A stretch of DNA of 64,000 nucleotides from Oceanobacter sp. 1_MG-2023 (GCF_030689025.1 NZ_JAUYWA010000022.1:1-64000); one strand, 5' to 3'; positions 50,337-59,857 are shown, numbered from the stretch's first letter. Notes: generated from the sequence alone by a model not told the origin. Made by a program: numbers and translations.

Positions 50337-50495
50337 ATAACAAATCTCGCTAGAGTATGAGGCGTTGAATGAATATTTCTTTGTTTCTGCAAGGCTGGGA
50401 AATATCACATGGAATTGGATTTTGGTTTGTTGTTTTTATGACTAGGTATCGTTCACCTTGGTGGTGGACTCTAGCGGTATAGGAGTACCCTGGGA

Positions 50496-51155
50496 TTGAT
50501 TTCACAATTGCCCAAATGGGTTGAAACCGGCGCTTTTGTATTGGCATTGATCGCCGGTGTTGTTAACGCAGTCGGTTTATTAGGATTTGAACATCAGTCA
50601 GTTTCTCATTTGTCGGGTATTGCTACATTGCTGGGTACCAGCCTGATTACAGATTCTTTAAGAAATGTTCTTCATATTTCCGGTCTTATGCTGGCCTTTT
50701 TGATGGGGTCGGCAATATCCGGCTTCATGCTGCATGGTGTTGCCCTGAAACTGGGGCGACATTACGATACCTTGCTGATACTGGAAGCGGTTTTATTGAC
50801 AATGGCTTTTTTGCTATTATCCAAAGAGTTTTTTTATGGGCATTATCTGGCATCTGCTGCCTGTGGTTTACAAAATGCCATGGCTACTACCTATAGTGGG
50901 GCAATTATCCGAACAACACATGTTACCGGTATCTTTACCGATCTTGGAATCATGATCGGTGCGTTTCTTCGTGGCGAAGAACTTGATATCAGGAAATTAA
51001 AACTGTTTACTCTTATTATTGCCGGGTTTATATCCGGTGGTGTTATCGGTGTTTTACTCTATAGTGAATACTATTTTATGACCCTGCTGTTTCCGGCGGC
51101 TGTCTGTATGGTTATAGCGTTGATCTATCGAATTTACACCAGAACCCATAAATAA
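50496..51155 (+). CDS. DUF1275 (YoaK) family membrane protein
   Basis: A 219-aa polytopic membrane protein of the YoaK/DUF1275 family, with about six hydrophobic segments. Family marks are the opening PKWVETGAFVLALIAGVVNAVG, SHLSGIATLLGTSL, ACGLQNAMATTYSGAIIRTTHVTGIFTDLG and GAFLRGE. Function unknown. No ATG fits: the start is a TTG at 50496 (AGGAG 10 bases upstream) or a TTG at 50508, whose product would begin exactly at the family's usual PKWVETG. Confidence 0.85.
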   Translation: MISQLPKWVETGAFVLALIAGVVNAVGLLGFEHQSVSHLSGIATLLGTSLITDSLRNVLHISGLMLAFLMGSAISGFMLHGVALKLGRHYDTLLILEAVLLTMAFLLLSKEFFYGHYLASAACGLQNAMATTYSGAIIRTTHVTGIFTDLGIMIGAFLRGEELDIRKLKLFTLIIAGFISGGVIGVLLYSEYYFMTLLFPAAVCMVIALIYRIYTRTHK

Positions 51156-51208
51156 CCGGTATGTGTTTGTTTGGGCAGCTGTATATAGTCAACTGATGGA
51201 TGCTGTGT

Positions 51209-51868
51209 ATGAAATTACTGATTTTTCTGGGCACTGTGCGCGACAGTACCCCGCCACGACCAGCTCGATTGGGTGAGCGGGTGGCAAAAGCCTGCCTGAC
51301 ATGTCTTGAACAGCGTTATAAAGAGCACGACATCGAACTGATTGATGCTTTGGATTATCCGCTCGAAACGGTTTTCAAACCGCATTTTGCGTATGCTGAA
51401 GGCCGGGCACCAGCCGCGTTGAATCGGTTGGCAGAGAAAATTGCCTCCGCCGATGGCTTTATTATGGTCAGCCCGGAATATAACCATTCGATGAGTCCTG
51501 CACTGGCCAATTTGCTGAATCATTTTGGCAGTTCACTATTTTCCTACAAGCCCAGCGCTATCGTGACTTACTCGGCAGGTCAGTGGGGTGGTATGCGAGC
51601 TGCGGTAGGAATGCGTACGTTTTTGGCGGAATTGGGCTGCTTGTCTGTGTCTGCCATGATTCATGTACCCAAGGCCCAGGCTGTGTTTGCTGCTGATGGT
51701 TCGATGCAAGCCGGGGAAGAGCAGGGGGCCTGGTTTGGTTATTTTGATCGGGCTTTCAGTCAACTGGTCTGGTGGGCGCAAGCTACCGCTACTTACCGGA
51801 GTGAGGTGAATCCACACACCTTGCTGCAAGATTTCAAAACCGACCCGTCTGAGCGTAACGCACCTTAG
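51209..51868 (+). CDS. NADPH-dependent FMN reductase family flavoprotein
   Basis: A 219-aa flavodoxin-fold protein. The opening KLLIFLGTVRDSTPPRPA is the FMN phosphate loop and SPEYNHSMSPALANLLNHF (about 87-105) is the family signature. Members reduce quinones, azo compounds or chromate with NAD(P)H; the physiological substrate is unknown. I chose the ATG at 51209; another ATG three codons upstream is possible. A hairpin terminator follows. Confidence 0.88.
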   Translation: MKLLIFLGTVRDSTPPRPARLGERVAKACLTCLEQRYKEHDIELIDALDYPLETVFKPHFAYAEGRAPAALNRLAEKIASADGFIMVSPEYNHSMSPALANLLNHFGSSLFSYKPSAIVTYSAGQWGGMRAAVGMRTFLAELGCLSVSAMIHVPKAQAVFAADGSMQAGEEQGAWFGYFDRAFSQLVWWAQATATYRSEVNPHTLLQDFKTDPSERNAP

Positions 51869-51906
51869 CCGGTCACTCTCTGATCCAGAATTGATTGGGA
51901 AACAGA

Positions 51907-51935
51907 CAACCCTTGCCAGCCGCTGGCAGGGGTTG
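51907..51935 (+). terminator. Terminator after the FMN reductase gene
   Basis: CAACCCTTGCCAG (51907-51919), a 3-base loop and CTGGCAGGGGTTG (51923-51935) make a 13-bp stem with one T-G wobble, followed by a short TTT. It is 39 bases after the stop. Confidence 0.7.
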
Positions 51936-52163
51936 TTTGGGTGATTTTTGTTGCCTGTCATTTTTGGCAGTCTACTGAAAATAATGGCAGCCAAATGGCC
52001 TGTTTCAACAAAATTTCCCGGCCACACTCCGTTGTTATGTTTATCGTGTGCCAGTTGTTGCTTGGGCTGGCTTGCCCAACACTTTGATTTTATTAGTGAT
52101 TGCTTGTCATAATTTTTAAATATTCCTGTTGAGGAATATTGGCCTCTCTGTTGCTAATGTAAT

Positions 52164-52408
52164 GGGGACATCTATTTAATCCTGCACGGCTCTGCGCGAG
52201 TGTTGCCGTTGTTCAGGGCAAGACGACGAATGCAGCGAAATGACGAGTCCTTTTCAAATTCGTCAACACCGCACTGGACGACGGCAACCCGCGCTCTTCG
52301 GGGGCTGCCGGATGATCTCGACTCGGTGTCGCCGACTTTTGACTTGACCCGTCAGGCCTGCAAGTCGGCGGTGGCCCAGAGTGAGCACCAGATTAAATAG
52401 GTGTCCCC
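52164..52408. mobile_element. MITE-like element (245 bp) with terminal inverted repeats and TAAT duplication
   Basis: The left end GGGGACATCTATTTAAT (52164-52180) matches the reverse complement of the right end (52392-52408) at 16 of 17 bases. Both ends are flanked by TAAT (52160-52163 and 52409-52412), as expected for a target duplication. No transposase is encoded inside. It ends 37 bases before the sulfide:quinone oxidoreductase start, so it has probably replaced or now supplies part of its upstream control region. Confidence 0.7.
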
Positions 52409-52445
52409 TAATGGTATCGACACACAAAAAAAAGAGAGGCTGAGC

Positions 52446-53723
52446 ATGGCAAGAGTCATTGTATTGGGTGCAGGCACAGGCGGCATGGCCGGGGCATATG
52501 AAATCCGGGAGCTATTGGGCAAAGACCATCAGGTCACGGTAATTAATGAACGGGAAGACTTCCAGTTTGTGCCGTCTAACCCCTGGATTGCAGTACGCTG
52601 GCGTGAGCGACCGGAAATCAGCTTCCCGATTCGTCCCTACCTGGAAAAGAAAGGTATCGAATTTATTGCCTCTGCGGTAACGGCAATCGATCCGGACGAG
52701 AACTGCCTGACGCTACAAGATGGCTCTCTGCAACAGTACGATTATCTGGTTATTTGTACCGGCCCGAAACTGAATTTCGCCGCGGTGGAAGGAGCAGGCC
52801 CGCACGGTGGTTTTACCCAGTCGGTGTGTACGCTGGATCATGCTGAAGCTTGCCGTGACGATGTGGATAACCTGATTGATGAGCCAGGGCCAGTGATTGT
52901 TGGCGCATTTCCGGGGGCTTCGTGTTTTGGCCCTGGATATGAATACGCCTTTATTCTGGAAACGGAACTGCGCAAGAAAAAAGTCCGGGACCAGGTTCCC
53001 ATGACCTATATCACCAGCGAACCCTATATTGGCCATTTGGGCCTGGGTGGCGTAGGCGATTCAAAATCGATGATCGAAAGCGAGCTGCGTAACCGTCATA
53101 TCAAATGGATTACCAATGCCAACGTGACGCGGGTAGAAGCAGGCATGATGTATGTGGACGAGATGAACGACGACGGTTCATTAAAACAGCAGCACGAAGT
53201 GCCATTTAAACATTCCATGATGTTGCCAGCCTTTGCCGGGGTCGAACCGGTAGCGGCGGTGGAAGGGCTGGTAAACCCGAAAGGTTTTGTGATTATTGAT
53301 GAATTCCAGCGTAACCCGACCTGGAAAAATATCTATGCCGCTGGTGTGTGTGTGGCGATTCCGCCGGTAGAAGAGACGCCAGTGCCAACCGGAACACCCA
53401 AAACCGGCTATATGATTGAATCCATGATGACTGCCATTGCGCATAATCTGCAGGCCGATCTGGAAGGGGGTGTGGCGGATTCCAAAGGTACCTGGAGTGC
53501 GATCTGTTTGGCTGATATGGGAGATACCGGGGCAGCGTTTGTGGCGATTCCACAGATTCCACCGCGTAATGTCACCTGGTTCAAACAAGGCAAATGGGTG
53601 CATCTGGCCAAGGTGGGTTTTGAGAAGTACTTTATGCGCAAGATGAAAACCGGTTCCAGTGAACCGATATTTGAAAAGTACACCTTGAAGGCGTTAGGCA
53701 TTCATCGCCTGAAAGATCATTGA
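52446..53723 (+). CDS. sqr: Sulfide:quinone oxidoreductase
   Basis: A 425-aa FAD enzyme that oxidises sulfide to polysulfide and reduces membrane quinone. It resembles the Acidithiobacillus enzyme along its whole length. The FAD loop VLGAGTGGMAGAYE is at 6-19. All three redox cysteines are present: Cys128 (SVCTLDHA), Cys160 (GASCFGPGYEY) and Cys354 (SAICLADMGD). The C-terminal amphipathic part (KVGFEKYFMRKMK) should bind the membrane. I chose the ATG at 52446, with GAGAGG before it. No other sulfur gene adjoins. Confidence 0.95.
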   Translation: MARVIVLGAGTGGMAGAYEIRELLGKDHQVTVINEREDFQFVPSNPWIAVRWRERPEISFPIRPYLEKKGIEFIASAVTAIDPDENCLTLQDGSLQQYDYLVICTGPKLNFAAVEGAGPHGGFTQSVCTLDHAEACRDDVDNLIDEPGPVIVGAFPGASCFGPGYEYAFILETELRKKKVRDQVPMTYITSEPYIGHLGLGGVGDSKSMIESELRNRHIKWITNANVTRVEAGMMYVDEMNDDGSLKQQHEVPFKHSMMLPAFAGVEPVAAVEGLVNPKGFVIIDEFQRNPTWKNIYAAGVCVAIPPVEETPVPTGTPKTGYMIESMMTAIAHNLQADLEGGVADSKGTWSAICLADMGDTGAAFVAIPQIPPRNVTWFKQGKWVHLAKVGFEKYFMRKMKTGSSEPIFEKYTLKALGIHRLKDH

Positions 53724-53751
53724 AAGATCATTAAGGTAGCAAGGTAACAGA

Positions 53752-53776
53752 CAAGGCGAGCCAGTTGCTCGCCTTG
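53752..53776. terminator. Bidirectional hairpin between sqr and gmhA
   Basis: CAAGGCGAGC (53752-53761), a 5-base loop and GCTCGCCTTG (53767-53776) make a perfect 10-bp stem between two convergent genes. It lacks a clear T-run, so it may act by pausing or with Rho, but its place suits termination on both strands. Confidence 0.65.
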
Positions 53777-53792
53777 CCCTGTCTTATTCCTC

Positions 53793-54389
<597 letters not shown>

Positions 54390-54471
54390 TCAACAGAAGC
54401 AGCCAATGGTAATGCATCGACCGGGCAAGACCAACATGCCAGAAGGAATTGCTTATCAAATACAGTAAGAG

Positions 54472-54834
54472 TCAGAAGGCATTTTGTATCCAGTCAAAGA
54501 TAACCGGTTTACCACTGCCGGATAACACATCAAAACGGCAGTCCGGCAAGGCGTGAGGATAACGGTGTTGCAGATAGTGCTCGGCCGCCAGACGCAGCTT
54601 TTGTTGTTTCGCGGGGGTGACGGATTCTGCACCAGAACCATGGGCGTTACGCTTGCGATAACGGACTTCGATAAATACCAGCACCGTGTTATGGCGGCAG
54701 ACCAGATCTATTTCACCCCGACGGGTGTAATAGTTACGGGCTTCAAGTGTGAGTCCCTGAGCCAACAAGAACTGCTCTGCAGCGTCTTCTATTTGTTGGC
54801 CCTGGGCACGACGGGATAGCCGTTGCGAGGTCAT
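54472..54834 (-). CDS. yraN: UPF0102 protein YraN, nuclease-like
   Basis: A 120-aa protein of the UPF0102 family with a Holliday-junction-resolvase-like fold. The RRGEIDLVCRHNTVLVFIEVRYR stretch holds the acidic residues of the putative nuclease core, and AEHYLQHR and CRFDVLSG follow. Activity is unproven in most species. It sits between lpoA (12 bases upstream) and gmhA, the standard order. Confidence 0.93.
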   Translation of the reverse strand: MTSQRLSRRAQGQQIEDAAEQFLLAQGLTLEARNYYTRRGEIDLVCRHNTVLVFIEVRYRKRNAHGSGAESVTPAKQQKLRLAAEHYLQHRYPHALPDCRFDVLSGSGKPVIFDWIQNAF

Positions 54835-54846
54835 CGAACCACCCGG

Positions 54847-56646
54847 TTATTCCTGACTCAGCAGTACCGGACGGCCATCACGGAATATGGCACAAACGCT
54901 CTGGCGATGAACGCGGCGTTCGGCATCCAGCTGTATGACACCGGTTTCACCTTCCAGACGGCTGTTCGGGAAAGCCTGCAGCTGTGGCAGACGCGGTAAC
55001 AGGCGATAGGCATCGACGCCCAGCGCGTACAAGCGCAGGTAAGGGCCCTGGCCATTGTCGCTGTTTTGCTCGACCTGATCATACAGCGGGCCACCTTCCA
55101 GCACCCAGGGTAAGTCGCAAAAACGGATACCATCGAGATCACGGTCGTGATCAGTATCGTTATGGCCACTGTATACGTGGGATGTGGCGTACACGGGTAA
55201 ATCAACGGCAAAGTTAAAGGCCAGCGTTGGTTTGATCTGGCGCGCCTGTTGCGGTTGAGCTACCAGGAATACCCAGTCGATATCCTGACGACGGCGAGGT
55301 TCAAATTCAGTGGTCTGGCGTAACAGCTGTCGCATTTTCCGGTTACGGTTGACGCTGTCGTCCACGTTCAACAGGGCTTTGATATCCGGGTTGTAATCGT
55401 TCTGTTGCGTATAGAAACGGGTTTCTCCCAGTACGCCGCCCAAGGCTTCCCAGTGATCGCGGAAAGCCGTAAAGATACGCTCACCCCAAGAACCTTCGGG
55501 AATCATCACCAGCGCCCGGCGGTGGCCATCGGCCCAGGCCTGGTTTGCAGCCTGTATGGCATCATCTTCAGGGGCAAGGCCAAATTGGTACAGGTTGGCT
55601 GACGTGGTGGCTTCGTTGTCTGCGGCGGGATCACCGTAGTTCAGTGCCAGTGTCGGAATGGCCAAATCCTGGCGCTGCTCCAGCGCGACGACTTCCTGCT
55701 TGCTGACCGGCCCAACAACCCACTGGGCACCACTCATTAATGCTTCCGCGTATCCCTGGCTGATGGAATCCACGCCCTGACTGTCGATCAGAGTGACTTC
55801 CGGGGTCGGCTGTTCCGTTGCAATGGCCTGATAATAGGCTGCCAGAAAACCATCCCGAATGGCTTCTCCGGAAGCGGCCAGCGGGCCGGATAACGGTAAC
55901 ATCAGAGCCACTCGCTCTGGCCGTTGGTTGGCCAATTGGGTCAGGTAGGCCAGGCTGCCGGGTAACTGCAGAGCAGCAGGGTGGGTGGGGTTTTGACGAC
56001 GCCACAGCGCCAGCGAGGCAAGTTGCTCGTCGACACTGAGGCTGGAATGACGGCTTAGCAGAGCCAGCTCAATCCATTGCCCCAGAACCGAGCCGGTATT
56101 TTCTGCGCGCTTGTCGGCCAGTTCTTCTTCCGACATGGCCATTAACTGACCCCAGATGGCCTCATGGTTACTGTTGGCCAACGAACCTTGCAGCAGGGGC
56201 GCAATAAACACTCGCTCTTGTACCGCGGCATAGTGCTCACCACGTTGGCCGTAAAGTGTGGCGCGTAACAAACTGATACGGGAATCCTGGGACGGAGTAG
56301 CCTGGTCTCGAAGGGACTGTAACTGCTGCAGAGACTGTTCGGCATCGTCAGGCTGGCCGGACTTTAACGCCAGCACCGTGGCGACTAACCACTGCTCGAT
56401 ACGCTCGCTGTTCGTCAGGTTCCGTTGCTGCAGTTGTTGCAAATACTGTCTGGCGTTGCCAAACTCGCCCCTTTCAATCGCAGTACCAGCGCGTTGCAGC
56501 AGCTCGGCATTACTCACCTGTACAGGCTGAATGGCCTTTACCGGAGTCGTGTCTTGAGGTGTCGTAGTGCATCCAGCAAGACCCAACAGCATAGCCGCTG
56601 TTGCGGTCGCCAAGAATTTCCATCCCCCAGGTGTATTTCCCCGCAT
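54847..56646 (-). CDS. lpoA: Penicillin-binding protein activator LpoA
   Basis: A 599-aa outer-membrane lipoprotein that stimulates PBP1A. The signal peptide ends in LAGC (Cys26). An N-terminal TPR-like helical domain (about 35-240) is followed by a periplasmic-binding-protein fold (about 260-590) with RVALMLPLSGPLAASGEAIRDGFLAAYY. I chose the ATG at 56646, preceded by GGGAAGAG; the longer frame to 56817 runs antisense inside rsmI. The start codon overlaps that of rsmI on the other strand. Confidence 0.93.
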   Translation of the reverse strand: MRGNTPGGWKFLATATAAMLLGLAGCTTTPQDTTPVKAIQPVQVSNAELLQRAGTAIERGEFGNARQYLQQLQQRNLTNSERIEQWLVATVLALKSGQPDDAEQSLQQLQSLRDQATPSQDSRISLLRATLYGQRGEHYAAVQERVFIAPLLQGSLANSNHEAIWGQLMAMSEEELADKRAENTGSVLGQWIELALLSRHSSLSVDEQLASLALWRRQNPTHPAALQLPGSLAYLTQLANQRPERVALMLPLSGPLAASGEAIRDGFLAAYYQAIATEQPTPEVTLIDSQGVDSISQGYAEALMSGAQWVVGPVSKQEVVALEQRQDLAIPTLALNYGDPAADNEATTSANLYQFGLAPEDDAIQAANQAWADGHRRALVMIPEGSWGERIFTAFRDHWEALGGVLGETRFYTQQNDYNPDIKALLNVDDSVNRNRKMRQLLRQTTEFEPRRRQDIDWVFLVAQPQQARQIKPTLAFNFAVDLPVYATSHVYSGHNDTDHDRDLDGIRFCDLPWVLEGGPLYDQVEQNSDNGQGPYLRLYALGVDAYRLLPRLPQLQAFPNSRLEGETGVIQLDAERRVHRQSVCAIFRDGRPVLLSQE

Positions 56647-57502
56647 GAGCTCTCTTCCCGATTCTGTTAGCGCCACGCTGTACGTCGTGGCAACGCCTAT
56701 TGGCAACCTGGCTGACCTGACTGAGCGGGCCCGCCAAGTGCTGAGTGCCGTGAATATCATTGCCTGCGAGGATACCAGACATACCCAGAGATTGCTCCAG
56801 CACCTCGGCCTGCGCAAGCCGATGTTATCGGTACACGATCACAACGAACGTGAGCGTATCCAGCAGGTGAAAGATCACCTGGACCAGGGCCATGATATGG
56901 CTCTGGTATCCGACGCTGGCACGCCGCTGATTTCTGATCCTGGTTATCCTCTGGTGCAGGCGTTACGCCAGGCTGGCCACAAGGTGGTGCCGATTCCAGG
57001 GGCCAGCGCCATTATTACCGCTCTGTCGGCTGCCGGTTTACCCACCGACCGCTTTACCTTTGAAGGTTTTTTGCCTCACAAAAGCAGTGGCCGCAAAGAG
57101 CGCTTGCGAGCCGTGTCGCAAGATACCTGTACTCTGGTTTTCTACGAAGCCAAACACCGGATTTTATATACCCTTGCGGATATGGCCGAAGTGCTCGGTG
57201 ATCAGCGCGAGGCTGTGGTTGCGCGGGAATTAACCAAAACCTTCGAGAGTTTTTATCGCGGTACACTGATGGATATCCATGCCCAGCTATCGAGCCATGA
57301 GGATCATCAAAAAGGCGAATTTGTGGTGATGGTCAGCGGTAATCAATCACCATCACCAGCGTCTGAAATCGATACAGAACGGCTGTTCAAACTATTGCTG
57401 GCCGAGCTGCCACCAAAAAAAGCCGCCGCCATTATTGCTGAACTGACCGGCGAGAATAAAAAAGAGCTGTATCAAAAAGCATTGGGTTGGAAAGACGCCT
57501 GA
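56645..57502 (+). CDS. rsmI: 16S rRNA (cytidine1402-2'-O)-methyltransferase RsmI
   Basis: A 285-aa tetrapyrrole-methylase-fold enzyme that 2'-O-methylates C1402, the same base that RsmH N4-methylates. Motifs: LYVVATPIGNLADLT, ACEDTRHTQRLL, VSDAGTPLISDPGYPLV, GASAIITALSAAGLPTDRF and the FYEAKHRI region. I chose the ATG at 56645, since family proteins start close to the LYVVATPIGN motif; the ATG shares bases with the lpoA start on the opposite strand. rnpB follows. Confidence 0.95.
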   Translation: MSSLPDSVSATLYVVATPIGNLADLTERARQVLSAVNIIACEDTRHTQRLLQHLGLRKPMLSVHDHNERERIQQVKDHLDQGHDMALVSDAGTPLISDPGYPLVQALRQAGHKVVPIPGASAIITALSAAGLPTDRFTFEGFLPHKSSGRKERLRAVSQDTCTLVFYEAKHRILYTLADMAEVLGDQREAVVARELTKTFESFYRGTLMDIHAQLSSHEDHQKGEFVVMVSGNQSPSPASEIDTERLFKLLLAELPPKKAAAIIAELTGENKKELYQKALGWKDA

Positions 57503-57585
57503 AAAGACGCCTGATCTGGCTGACAGCCAGCACCAGCACCAGCACCGGTGCGCTGCGGTTCTGCCGGTGTGCTGTATGACATTTT

Positions 57586-57591
57586 TATGAT
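57586..57591 (+). promoter_or_regulatory. -10 element of the rnpB promoter
   Basis: TATGAT lies 11 bases before the first paired base of RNase P RNA. The -35 region is weak. This matches the expectation of an independent promoter for the RNA after rsmI. Confidence 0.5.
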
Positions 57592-57602
57592 AGTCTCCGC
57601 GC

Positions 57603-57976
<374 letters not shown>

Positions 57977-57983
57977 TTATTTG

Positions 57984-58020
57984 AAAACCCTCACTGGCTG
58001 TGCCAGTGAGGGTTTTTTTA
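57984..58020. terminator. Bidirectional terminator of rnpB and the Anbu gene
   Basis: AAAACCCTCACTGGC (57984-57998), a 3-base loop and GCCAGTGAGGGTTTT (58002-58016) form a perfect 15-bp stem followed by TTT, with A's on the other side that serve as a T-run on the minus strand. The Anbu stop codon lies at its edge. Confidence 0.93.
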
Positions 58021-58764
58021 TGCCTCGTCTGCTATCGGCTGACAGACGTCACGGGTCAGCAGCGGCAAGCTGTCAAACAGTTCCTTGATGCCTTCCGACC
58101 AGGCCAGGCGCACCTGATGGAACATCTCATCGTTTTCCTGCAGCCGGATCAGACCCGGGTTTTTGACACTGCCCGCGTGATAACAGACCAGATCGAGCGG
58201 CATACCGACCGACAGATTACTGCGCAGGGTCGAATCCATCGAAATCAGGCTGCACAACATGGCGCGATCCAGCGGGGTGTTGAAGTCGATAATGCGGTCC
58301 AGTATCGGCTTGCCGTATTTGCTTTCGCCAACCTGAAAGTATGGCGTGTCTTCCCCGGCTTCAATAAAGTTGCCTTGTGAGTACACATGGAACAGGCGGT
58401 GAGGTTCGCCCTTGATTTGCCCACTGATCAACATGCTGCAACTGAAATCCACACCTTGTGATTGCCCTTGGTCGCGCTTGATCACTTCGCGGATGGTTTT
58501 GCCCACCAGTTCGGCAACGTCAAACATGGTCGGGACATTCAGTACATGGCGCTCAGCGTTACGGATGGTGGTTTGCAGTAGTGTAATCACACTTTGCGTG
58601 GTGGCCAGATTACCGGCACTTTGCAGGAAGATAACGCGCTCTCCCGGTACTTCGAGAACATGCAATTTGCGGAAGCTGGCGATATGGTCAACACCGGCAT
58701 TGGTGCGGGAGTCGGATGTTAAAACCAGTCCGTTCTCGACTTTCAGTGCGACGCAGTAGGTCAT
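58018..58764 (-). CDS. Proteasome-type protease (Anbu family)
   Basis: A 248-aa Ntn hydrolase of the ancestral beta-subunit (Anbu) family. After Met removal the mature protein starts with Thr1 (TYCVALKV), the nucleophile, with Asp17 (SDSRTNAG) and a Lys near 32 (SFRKLHV) as in proteasome subunits. I chose the ATG at 58764 so that Thr is residue 2; the open frame to 58878 would hide the nucleophile. Known Anbu genes sit with transglutaminase-like and ATP-grasp genes; none adjoin here. Peptidase activity has been hard to show in this family. Confidence 0.92.
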   Translation of the reverse strand: MTYCVALKVENGLVLTSDSRTNAGVDHIASFRKLHVLEVPGERVIFLQSAGNLATTQSVITLLQTTIRNAERHVLNVPTMFDVAELVGKTIREVIKRDQGQSQGVDFSCSMLISGQIKGEPHRLFHVYSQGNFIEAGEDTPYFQVGESKYGKPILDRIIDFNTPLDRAMLCSLISMDSTLRSNLSVGMPLDLVCYHAGSVKNPGLIRLQENDEMFHQVRLAWSEGIKELFDSLPLLTRDVCQPIADEA

Positions 58765-58899
58765 GATGCATGCTTCCTGTAAAAAGGCGATCTCTGCTGT
58801 ACGCATACCCTTTGTGAACAGCGAGCGCCTGGTAAGATTGGCAGCCATTGTAATCGGCGAATATGTCGGGTCAATCACACAAGTGAACAGATTTACGGA

Positions 58900-59230
58900 A
58901 TGCTACTCACCGCCCTGAAACAGGTGAACTTCGACCCGATCCATATGACCTGCATCTGCTCGGCAGGGAACAAGATCATTCATCGCGGTACACGAGACAA
59001 CGGCCAAGGCCAACCCATCGCCTATTTTGAAGGCAGGCTGCTGCAATGCCGGAACTGCAACAAAAAGCCCCGTTGCATGAAGAACCCATCCGCAGCCAAT
59101 CACCGCAAAGGCCGGAAACATAGAACAAACAAACGATGGCTGACAAAAACCGGCAATCGAAAATAAACAACAGAGAGCGAGCTGTTGGCGGGAAAAACGG
59201 GTTAGAAACAGGTTTTTCTACAGCCTCGTT
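58900..59230 (+). mobile_element. Decayed IS1182-type element, remnant copy
   Basis: A short frame at 58900-59166 encodes the middle piece of an IS1182-type transposase (a Cys-rich CRNCNKKPRCMKNPSAANH stretch), then jumps into the element's 3' untranslated end. Bases 59111-59230 closely match 60870-60988 of the second copy, including the GTTTTTCTACAG terminal repeat region. The 5' half and the C-terminal transposase domain are missing, so it is dead. Left boundary is uncertain. Confidence 0.75.
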
Positions 59231-59308
59231 AAAGCGTAAAAACGGAGTCGTGGCACCTGTTACCTATCCGTGTCAAAATCAAGCAATACGTGAACGAGAG
59301 GTTATTTT

Positions 59309-59533
59309 ATGAATCTCCAGAAAATTGAAGACGAGGCGCTACACCTCCCGCAAGAAGAGCGAGCCCAGTTGATCCAGCGACTGGTGTTAAGCCTGGAGTC
59401 TCCGTCAGAAGACGAACTCAAATCCGATTGGTTGCTTGAGGCTCGACGCAGAGGCGAAGAGCTGGACACTGGTACAGTGCAGGCTGTGTCTGGTGAGGAT
59501 GTTATGAGGAAGGCTAGAACACTGATCAAATGA
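59309..59533 (+). CDS. Addiction module antitoxin (TIGR02574/PF09720 family)
   Basis: A 74-aa protein with the family pattern: LPQEERAQLIQRLVLSLES near 14-32 and DWLLEARRRGEELDTG near 40-55. These are antitoxins of ParE/RelE-type toxins. It has a GAGAGG ribosome site. Its end overlaps the toxin start by 4 bases. The frame is intact although the toxin is broken. Confidence 0.85.
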   Translation: MNLQKIEDEALHLPQEERAQLIQRLVLSLESPSEDELKSDWLLEARRRGEELDTGTVQAVSGEDVMRKARTLIK

Positions 59534-59821
59534 ACTATTCTTTTCACCCGGCAGCGGAAGCCGAGTTCCTGGAGACAGTTGGTTATTACGAATCAAAAGT
59601 TCCGGGATTGGGTGGTGCCGTCATAGAGGAATTTGAGGCCCTGGCCGCTTTAGTTGGCGAGTCACCAAAAGCTGGCAAGTTGAATCGCAGCCAGATATTC
59701 GTCGAGCCCCTTCACAGATTCCCCCCTTTCTATCGTTTACCGAGAAAGGCCTGACGGCTTTCAGATTCTGGCTGTTTCACATGCTCGGCGGCGTCCTCAG
59801 TATTGGCTGGGCAGGCTTTAA
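59530..59821 (+). pseudogene. ParE/RelE-type toxin, frameshifted
   Basis: The first 64 or so codons give a normal ParE-like start (MNYSFHPAAEAEFLE, YYESKVPGLG) and then stop at 59754. In the next frame, from about 59727 to the TAA at 59819, the rest of the family is readable: LSIVYRE, then FQILAVSHARRRPQYWLGRL. The frames join at a run of six C (59721-59726); five C would restore a toxin of about 97 aa. This is either an inactivating mutation or a variable tract. Confidence 0.85.
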
Positions 59822-59857
59822 CAATTGGCTGCAAACCGGCGTGTGAGACGGGCGTTC

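Noticed and set aside
52200..52400. A 66-aa frame inside the MITE-like element
   Set aside because: No ribosome site or recognisable domain, and it is bounded by the inverted repeats of a non-coding element.
57523..57546. CAGCAC triplet-like repeat after rsmI
   Set aside because: Only three short units, too few for a functional array; no CRISPR-like spacing. No CRISPR array is visible anywhere in the window.
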